The notes under the pieces: generated by a model
Seen by the model: only the letters and a program-made list of their open reading frames with translations
Databases searched by the model: none
Told to the model about the DNA's origin: nothing
Shown here: in pieces, positions 57,201 through 64,000 of the stretch
Layout: each line of letters opens with the position of its first letter
How positions within the stretch are numbered: position 1 is the first letter of the stretch
Source: Cryptomeria japonica
Taxonomy: Eukaryota > Streptophyta > Pinopsida > Cupressales > Cupressaceae
Assembly (NCBI RefSeq): GCF_030272615.1
Contig: NC_081409.1
Coordinates: 526,244,975 to 526,308,974, forward strand
Direction: 5' to 3'
DNA: 64,000 nt
Program-made: the position numbers and the translations under genes

Positions 57201-57600
57201 TCTGGCTAGAGACTTAGACTCATCGGGAACATCCGAGTCTTGAGTCACTCTCTAAGAACTACACTCCTCTAATAGGAGTGCACCGAGGTTGCATGCCTTA
57301 GGAGAAAATAAAATAGCATAATACAAGCTTGAATTCCACCTCGAAATTTGGCCTAAAGCCTTGGGAAGTCAAGCGAATCCATACATGATTCTTTCCGAGT
57401 ATGCGTTGAATTACTTTTTTTTTTTAAGAAAAAAAAACTTCCAATTAGTAATTATATCCCCTTTGGTTGAGAGCCAAGGAACTTCGCAAACAATCTACTC
57501 TCTTTGATCAACATCCTAGACCCCATCCTCGAATGCTTGCGTACTAGGGACAACTCCATCCCTAGACTACCTACATACCCGTTTTGGCACAACCATTACA

Positions 57601-59336
57601 CTTTAAGTATGAATCCTAATACTTGAAAGGTACTAATTTACTTGAAAGAAAATTAAATGATTGAATAGAAAGACTTTGGAAATGAATTTAACACCTACTT
57701 GTTTGAAGGGAAAAACTATTTGACAATAACCAACTAATTATTCTACTTGAAGAAACATAAATTTTATCTTTAATTATTCTCTACAAATGATAAACTATCT
57801 TTAAATAAGAATCCTAATACTTGAAAGGTGCTAAATTTCTTCAAAATAAAATAAAATTATCAATAATGATACTTTGGGATTGAATTTAATACTCACTTTT
57901 AAAAAAAAAAAAAACTAATCAACAATAAGCTTCAAAATAACCACAATATTCTTAATTATTAATTGTTTGAAAGAGATTAGAAAAGTGTCTAAACACTTGC
58001 TAGTTAACCAAAGTAAATAAAACTAAGTCTCATAATAAACAATTCTAATCTAACTACTCCTAGCTACTTTTCAACTAATACCAAATAATTTGTTAACTTT
58101 ACCCCATCGATTTTCAAATTCTTAGAAGTGAGCTAAAGCTTGCTCCTATAATTTACTTCAAACTGATAATCTAAGTGATCATAGGATAGGTTTCTTGAAA
58201 CTCATTTTTAGGTAAGAATCCAATAATAACAAATTATATCTTATTTCATCTTCAAGCTAAGTTTCATTAGACATTCACTAAATTTGAGATTCTGCAAGAT
58301 AAGGTCAAATTTAATCATATCTTGTAAAAGATTATAATTTTTTTTGTTCCATATCCAATTACTTTAAAAAAACTATTTTTATTTTAATAAAATTGTATTA
58401 ATTATATTGTGTGAAAATTTAACTATGAAATTTACATCTGAGTTTAAATGCTAATTAAATTTATCTATACTAATTACTTGCAAGGTAAATGAGATTTATT
58501 CTTTTTACTAGTCTTATGTTTTCTTTGTAGTTAGAAGGTAAATGTTTTAACTATTCATAGATTTGACTATTTTCATATTGCTTGAAATACATAAAAGGGG
58601 TAACTAAGAATCTAAACATATTTACTTGGTAGGTAAATTCCTTCATCCTTTAAAATCTTATGCTAATTTTGAAGTTTACAAAAAAAATCTAATTGATGTC
58701 TAATAAATAAATTAAATGTTTGAAATGCATGAGGGGATCCATTTACTAGTAATACTTGATGAAGGAAAAAAAACTAATACTATGGAATAAGGAATTAATG
58801 CTTTAACTAAGATTCTAATTCTATGAAAGCAACACTTGCTTGAGAGTGAAAGAATTAAGGCAATTTCTAGGGAATTATTATTAAAAAAGAGTAAAACTAT
58901 CAAATCTATCATTTGAAATCAACAAGTATGTCTTACCAAACATTAATTCCATATTACTTGAGATATATAAATTGTTTCTGATAAGGAAACTAAACATATT
59001 TACAAGGAAGATAGAACCATTTAATTCTTTTAAATTGAACTAGGTGAAGGAACCCAAATGTTTGAGATGATCGAATGTCACAAGGTAATTCCTATTGGAG
59101 ATTAACCCCTACTAAGTTTTCCTCTCGCTTGACTTGAGCAAAAGTGATACCCATTGAATAAGGAATATGCCTTCCCATGCACTTATCATTTCCCTTTTAA
59201 ATCTACAAATTAAGATTAGTTAGTTAATGGTAAGGGGTCACTTAATGTTAACCCTCCACTTGAAATCATAGCCAAATCCACAAATTGAGTTTCCAAGACT
59301 TAAGAGATCATTAACAACTAATTAATTATTCTATCT
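57601..59336. other. AT-rich region, no feature seen
   Basis: No ORF of note, no retroelement motif. Poly-A/T runs (57416-57440, 57898-57915). It may be further LTR-like sequence of a giant-LTR family but no termini were found. Confidence 0.5.
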
Positions 59337-59532
59337 AAAATGCCCTAATCATTTGATAGAAAAATAAATCTCCAAGATTATTTCCTTTAACAATTTAAGA
59401 ATTACAAATAATACTAACAATTTATAGTCATTCTTAAATTGTTAAAGGAAATAGTCTTGGAGATTTATTTTTCTATCAAATGATTAGGGCATTTTCAATA
59501 GAATTACAAATAATACTAACAATTTATAGTCA
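59337..59532. repeat. Palindrome with 66-bp arms, overlapped by 32-bp direct repeats
   Basis: Left arm 59337-59402 and right arm 59430-59495 are inverted copies with a single mismatch (A/G, G-U compatible in RNA), spacer 27 bp. A 32-bp direct repeat (GAATTACAAATAATAC... to ...TATAGTCA) lies at 59399-59430 and 59501-59532, so each repeat straddles or follows an arm end. No TA or TTA target duplication typical of a MITE was identified. Confidence 0.92.
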
Positions 59533-60221
59533 ATTTTTTTAGGAAACACTCTTCCACTTTGCAAGATGTGCTCTTCTGTATTGAAAAATCAATTTCTGAG
59601 ACTGTCTTGGCCTTCATTTACAAGGGTATGAGTCTGCACAATACTTACACACCATGGGATAATTGGATTACCAGGCATTGGCTAGCTTTATAGTCACTCC
59701 CTTTTATTGGGGCAATTTGTAGAACAAGGTCTTCATTAAATAGGAAAGAGGTGGTTTGGCTGCCTCCTTCGGCTTCTAAGATCAAATTGAACTTTGATGG
59801 AGCATCCCATGGTAACCCCGTGAAATTTGCCATTGGTGTTGTGGTTTCTGATAATAAGGCTTGTATTATTAAAGCACAATGTCAGTGTATTGCTAGTGGG
59901 ACCAATAATGTGGCCGAGCTTCATGCCCTTTCTACTGGGCTTGATTTTCTCCTTTCATTGCATATGTTGGATGTTGTTATAGAAGGTGACTCTTAGGTTG
60001 TTTTCTATATGGTCACTAATCACTCCTCACATTCTTGGCATCTCAAATATTGGTTGGATAAGATACTTGCTCAACTTGAGTTTTTTAATTCCTTCTCTAT
60101 AGTCCATTGTTACAAGGAAGCCAACAAGGTGGCAGAATTTTTGGCCAATAAAGCATTAGATGAAGATATCCACTCTTTGGTTGATGTGGATTCCAGTATT
60201 TTACTACCTCACCTGGTTTAA
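59533..60221 (+). pseudogene. LINE RNase H domain (plus strand)
   Basis: A single plus-strand frame from about 59535 to the TAA at 60219, interrupted only by TAG at 59691 and 59994. RNase H: WLPPSASKIKLNFDGASHG (first Asp), NNVAELHALSTGL (Glu), LDVVIEGDS (Asp), then after the TAG SFSIVHCYKEANKVAEFLANK, where the usual fourth Asp (NxxAD) is Glu. Upstream, at the palindrome, RT/zf-RVT sequence is lost, so it is a 5'-truncated LINE copy. No frameshift in almost 230 codons. Confidence 0.88.
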
Positions 60222-60839
60222 TCGATCCTAACCTATTAGCAGAGTCACGACTTCATACCTTGTTGGTGATTATATTCAGGTATGTAGGTTAATGTGGTGT
60301 TGGTGGCCTTTTTGGTCTTCATATCTCCTCACTAAGTCTGCATTGTTGTTTGTAATTCTAGCCAGGGTACGGGTTGGGGTTAATAGGTTGGGATTTGTGG
60401 TGCAGGAGTGCCTTGTAACCTTGCTTTACACAATTCAAAAATTTAAAAATAAAAACCTTGCTTTACATAGTATCATGTGGCTGCTGCCTGGGTTTTTGTT
60501 TGTCCGAAGTATGATTTCCTGTATAGCTTGCATGAGGTTTTATTTATGATGATCTTTGATGCTTGTACTACTATCTGGGCCGCTCGCTTGAAGTTTTAAT
60601 GATTGTTTTCATTTCTTCTTTTGTGGTGGTAGACTTGAAATTAATTCCATGTTTATTGCGAAGTAGTTCTCATTATTTTTTCTTAAGGTGGCATACTGTG
60701 GTTGTTTCTTCGCACGTTTGCCATGGGCTTGCTTGTGCTGATATTATCTGTTGCATCCTTTGGTGGCTGATCTTGTTATTTCATAATGGCATTTGTTGTC
60801 TTTATAATCTCGTATTCTCTTTGAATTTGCATTCTCTCT
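60222..60839 (+). other. Region between RNase H and downstream ORF
   Basis: LINE 3' sequence with hydrophobic broken frames (MWCWWPFWSSYLL at 60292). No family recognised; probably non-coding tail or decayed ORF. Confidence 0.4.
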
Positions 60840-61520
60840 TTGATGGCGTCTGTGGGCTATAGAATATTGATGCCTATTAAGCAGCATGACTTCCAGGACT
60901 CTCATGATTTTGATGATGAAAAGATTGGCCGTTTGTTTCAAATTTATTCTCTAGATTTCTCTCTGGCTTTTCGCAAGGTTTCGGGCAAACGATGGCTAGT
61001 GAAAAATGCAGGTTGTTTTCTTGCTGAGGTTGCATCTCATTTTTTCACTATCTGTATGGACTTGCTCCTAGATTATTCTATGGTCAGGGCACTTTTTGAT
61101 GCATACTTCCATCCCTATTTCTATACTGTTGCTGATTTGGATAGTGCATTGTCTCTCTATCATTTTGAGTTTGGCAAATTTTATTATGGTGGTTTCCTAC
61201 CTTGTTCTCAATTACTATCTTCTGGTTGCCATAGGGAACTTCTTTCAATTTTAAGGAATGGCTTGATTTCTAACCTTTATGATGATACTTTGTTTGCCTT
61301 GGTAGCTTTGTTAGATCATCTCTCGCTAGATTGTTTGGCGGCAGCTGTCAATGTATTTTCAGGTATTCACTTCCTCCTGGACTCGATGAAAGTAGTAATG
61401 TCTTCACCACTTTTAGTTTTTCCTCTTCAGATGGTGCCTCCTGTTGCTCTCAATGATGATGTTATCCCCCCTTCTTCTCCTCTATTGGAAAGTACTAGCT
61501 CATGGTTTCTACATTCTTAA
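60840..61520 (+). CDS. Uncharacterised 226-codon ORF downstream of LINE RNase H
   Basis: An uninterrupted frame of 226 codons, long for this decayed AT-rich region, in the same orientation as the RNase H and about 620 bp after it. Visible: KQHDFQDSHDFDDEKIGRLF, KRWLVKNAGCFLAEVASHFF, DLDSALSLYHFEFGKFYYGG, HRELLSILRNGLISNLYDD, and a proline-rich end. It has no signal peptide, zinc motif or known catalytic motif, and it does not align by eye with the ORFs at loci A and B. It may be part of the LINE 3' region or a chance open frame; expression unknown. Confidence 0.35.
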   Translation: MMASVGYRILMPIKQHDFQDSHDFDDEKIGRLFQIYSLDFSLAFRKVSGKRWLVKNAGCFLAEVASHFFTICMDLLLDYSMVRALFDAYFHPYFYTVADLDSALSLYHFEFGKFYYGGFLPCSQLLSSGCHRELLSILRNGLISNLYDDTLFALVALLDHLSLDCLAAAVNVFSGIHFLLDSMKVVMSSPLLVFPLQMVPPVALNDDVIPPSSPLLESTSSWFLHS

Positions 61521-61744
61521 TGTAATTCTCTCAGTCAGATAAATTTTGTACTCATTATAGGGGGTTGAGTTTTTTTGTTCTTATTGATTAAAAAGTAGGT
61601 TTTAAGGACTCGAAACCATTACATCATAGAAAGAAAAAGAGAAGCAAAAGGAATTAAAGTCCACATACAAAGCAACTAGCCAAAAGACCAGCAAACAGAA
61701 AGAACAACAAAACAACAAAACACAACAAAGAAACCGAGGAGACA
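61521..61744. other. Tail-to-tail junction of two LINE copies
   Basis: The plus-strand element ends somewhere before about 61590 and the minus-strand element's A-rich tail (minus strand CTACTTTTTAATCAATAAGAACAAAAAA in pieces) lies at about 61568-61600. No gene. Confidence 0.5.
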
Positions 61745-63657
61745 CTACATAGAAATTTTCTTTAGCAGATCCTCTACCTTTATCACCAGCTCATCATAGG
61801 TCACTCCAATAGCTTTCAGCTCTTCCAAATCCTTATTCACTTTCTTTTCCTTCCTCTTTCCTCTGGTGCGGGTTCTGGGGCCTTGAGCTTCCCCTGTTCC
61901 TTCAACGTCCAGATCAATTTCCTGGATTTCCTTGTCATCATCAAGCTTACTGATGAGGGTATGAGTATTATTGGCCAAGATATTTAGAATACTAAGGCTC
62001 TACTCCGCAATATTCTTAAGGCACTCCTCAATTTTTTCCACTTTGGTGACTGTATCCGAGAGTGTTTTTTCACTAGTTTCCGCAAGGCTTTTTCTGTCCA
62101 GCATCTCCTTTTCAATCTTCTCAAACTTGGGGTTAAAAGCATCTCTGATGTCTTCTACTTTAGCAATAGTGTTTTTCAGGTCCTTGATAGAGTCAGCCAT
62201 TGTATTCCCCTCTCCAATATTAATGGTCTCCAGAATTAGGACTCTGTTGCATAGTTTTTTATACTCATCCACAACTTTCTCGGAACCATCAATGAGCCAT
62301 TCAATCATTTTCATAAAACCATTCAAGGCCTTGGGAGGAGGGCCAGAAGAGGGAGTCACTTTTCCAGGGGTTACCTGTTCATCTTTAGGGATATGGAGGG
62401 TGGAGATTGTGTCAACAACCCTGAGATTCTCTTCCATTATCTCCTTGTCCAGGCTGTGCTCGGCTTCCAGGGTCCTAGCTTGCTTGTCAGCTTTTGGTTC
62501 CTTGCCAGTCTCCTCTTTTTTCTTATGCTTCTTCTGGGTCTGGGCTTGGTTTTTACTTTTCTTCTTCAGCGACCCCTTAGGGTTCTTCTTCTCCTTAGAA
62601 TAATCTGAATCCTCTTCTTCTGAAGAGATGTTGATCAAGGGTTTTCTTTGAAGTTTTTTGCCCTTAGAAGATGAGGGTCTTGATTTCCTCTTCTTACTAC
62701 TCTCATACTTTGAGTCATCAGAGCTATCCTCATTATCAGACGAGGAGTCATTGTCGGATTCCTCCTCCTTCAAAAAAGTAGAATCAGACATATCTTCCTC
62801 AGAGTCCATAGAGAGCTACATCTGGTTAATTTGATTGGCCTTTAAATAGTCATAAATGAGGACCATAAGACCTTGGTGCATTGCGGTATCGCCCAGAGGA
62901 TTCTCTTTGTAGGCTTTTAGGGAGGCATTCATTGAGCAAAGCAAGAAATAAGGAAAATTCACCTTATTATTATGCCTAAAATGGTTTAACAGAACAAAAT
63001 GATACCCATAGACTTTTGTAAACCTACCATCTAGAGTTATATACCGCATTAAAACAAAGAGAATTTCCCGCTAGGGTTTGGCAAAAGCCCTAGGTGGGTA
63101 ATAGGTTTTGCTCAACTTTACCAGTCTTTTTTTCTCTTTCTCAATAACCGGGTACCTTTCAATGGCTTCCCTACTGACCTTCATATCTCTGTAGAAGTTG
63201 CAACCTTCCTTGTTGAGACCCGTAGCTTTAGCAATTAAATCTTCATCAATTTCCACCATTTGATCACCCATTTTAAGCATGCCCTTCTTCCAATTTTTGT
63301 AGAAGAGGCTAGTTACCATACCATCATGGCCATTTAGTCTCTCTATGAAGTTCAACAGACCACCCTTCTACAAAATACCCCACACCTCATGCCCATGGTG
63401 TTGCTTCTCATAGTCAAATTTTGAAAATTGCAGAGTTGGTAAAACAGAGAGCTATTTGGAGCTAAAACAAATACCCAGAAAGCATGTGAGTTGTTGGCCT
63501 TAATGATCTGATTGATGATAAAACAAGTTTTGATGGCATTGATGTTATAATGAGTGATTTTCTCATTATAGAAATAACTCAAAGTGCTTACATCAGTACT
63601 TTTCATAATTACCCTGCCAATCAAGAGTCTTTGGGGTACTTCGATATCGTTCATCAC
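61745..63657 (-). pseudogene. LINE-downstream ORF, locus A (unrecognised family)
   Basis: From about 63400 down to 61745 the minus strand is one frame of about 550 codons broken only by TAG codons at 63368, 63071, 62816 and 62000, with no frameshift. Blocks: KGGLLNFIERLNGHDG, KMGDQMVEIDEDLIAKATGL, VMRYITLDGRFT-like (63049), YHFVLLNHFRHNNKVNFPYF, an acidic Ser/Asp/Lys region (62809: SEEDMSDSTFLKEEESD) and a C-terminal heptad-rich segment with VTKVEKIEECLKNIAE and DLEELKAIGV. An upstream frame starts at 63657 (MMNDIEVPQRLL) and overlaps the RNase H end by about 60 bp, joined by a frameshift near 63440. Homologous to locus B. Function unknown; a LINE ORF3 or chromatin/RNA-binding accessory protein are only possibilities. 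Confidence 0.6.
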
Positions 63658-64000
63658 TTATAATTTGTCTGACATCTTTGGGGATTCCACTCTCACCCAT
63701 CCACGTGGTAGTTGTCTCATTCTTAACCACCACATTTGCAGCCCAATCAGCAGAACAGTTGGCCTCCCGATAGATATGGGATATATGGCATTTTTTGAAG
63801 GTTTTAATGATGTCAATAGCAGAAATGATTATGTTGTGAATTGACAATGAGGGTTTTGAAGTCCCATTGAGGCACTTTATTATATTATTTGAGTCCCCCT
63901 CTATCCAAAGATAGGGGCAATTCCATTTTTTGGCTAGAATAATGCCTTGAAGAGCTGCCATAGCTTCTGCTTTATGATTGGTTTGTGTACCAATAGGGAC
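63593..64000 (-). CDS. LINE RNase H domain, locus A (partial, runs off right edge)
   Basis: Open to the window edge without stops. The minus strand reads VPIGTQTNHKAEAMAALQG (catalytic Glu), CPYLWIEGDSNNI (Asp), SHIYREANCSADWAAN (Asp), and ends at TGA (63593-63595) after GNYEKY. The N-terminal part with the first Asp is outside the window. Unlike the other two RNase H copies here, all visible catalytic acids are kept and no frameshift or stop occurs, so this is the least decayed LINE copy. It overlaps the start of the downstream ORF. Confidence 0.88.
   Translation of the reverse strand, partial: VPIGTQTNHKAEAMAALQGIILAKKWNCPYLWIEGDSNNIIKCLNGTSKPSLSIHNIIISAIDIIKTFKKCHISHIYREANCSADWAANVVVKNETTTTWMGESGIPKDVRQIISDERYRSTPKTLDWQGNYEKY

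Noticed and set aside
57600-59336. A further giant LTR
   Set aside because: General composition is similar, but I found no matching termini, TSD or shared phrase.
59337-59532. MITE or microRNA precursor
   Set aside because: No target duplication or TIR-type ends were found, and mature miRNA cannot be told from sequence alone; kept only as an unexplained palindrome.
62000-62809. Host nuclear protein gene suggested by acidic/Lys-rich ORF
   Set aside because: It is in frame with flanking blocks shared with locus B and sits next to LINE RNase H, so it is part of the retroelement-linked ORF.

Overview
This window looks like nuclear DNA from a plant with a large, repeat-rich genome. A gymnosperm would fit, but nothing here fixes the species. 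Everything I can recognise is transposable-element DNA: Ty1/copia, Ty3/gypsy, non-LTR (LINE) and non-autonomous LTR elements, nested inside one another. I see no single-copy host gene, tRNA, rRNA or CRISPR array. Almost every reading frame is decayed, and the interrupting stops are mostly TAG.

Layout, left to right. (1) A minus-strand copia element (C1; 1-390 plus 14090-17676) is split by a complete minus-strand gypsy chromovirus-like element (G1; 391-14089). G1 has unusually long LTRs (4293 and 4479 bp), a polypurine tract, an initiator-Met-type PBS and a perfect 5-bp target duplication (CAAAC). (2) At 17677-21026 is the 3' part of a minus-strand LINE: zf-RVT, RNase H, then an extra downstream ORF. 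Its coding sequence is cut at 21026/21027 by a plus-strand copia element of the same family (C2; 21027-about 26800). C2 has one LTR and a truncated 3' end. (3) Around 26950-32320 is minus-strand gypsy-like material: a gag with a CHHC knuckle, a PBS-like site, a candidate LTR and PPT, and a long degraded ORF in the env-like 3' position. A plus-strand relative of that ORF lies at 44107-47316 and is followed by a candidate LTR. Between these two head-to-head ORFs is an array of about 17 covarying stem-loops. (4) The array is split by a non-autonomous, LARD-like LTR element (32499-42857; TSD CAAAT), which itself carries a 4.6-kb solo LTR (35233-39854). (5) A second giant solo LTR (49725-54058; perfect TSD GATTT) lies upstream of a copia-type gag/protease remnant without recognisable pol (54187-56427). 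(6) The region 56428-59336 is AT-rich and non-coding, with a minisatellite whose units are covarying hairpins. (7) The right end has a 66-bp-arm palindrome, a plus-strand LINE RNase H with a downstream ORF, and a converging minus-strand LINE RNase H that runs off the edge, again followed by an extra ORF.

Order of events that can be read from the nesting: C1 before G1; LINE before C2; the stem-loop region before the LARD-like element, which came before solo LTR 1. The most unusual signals are the compensated hairpin arrays, present in several unrelated families, and a conserved ORF placed after the LINE RNase H at two loci.
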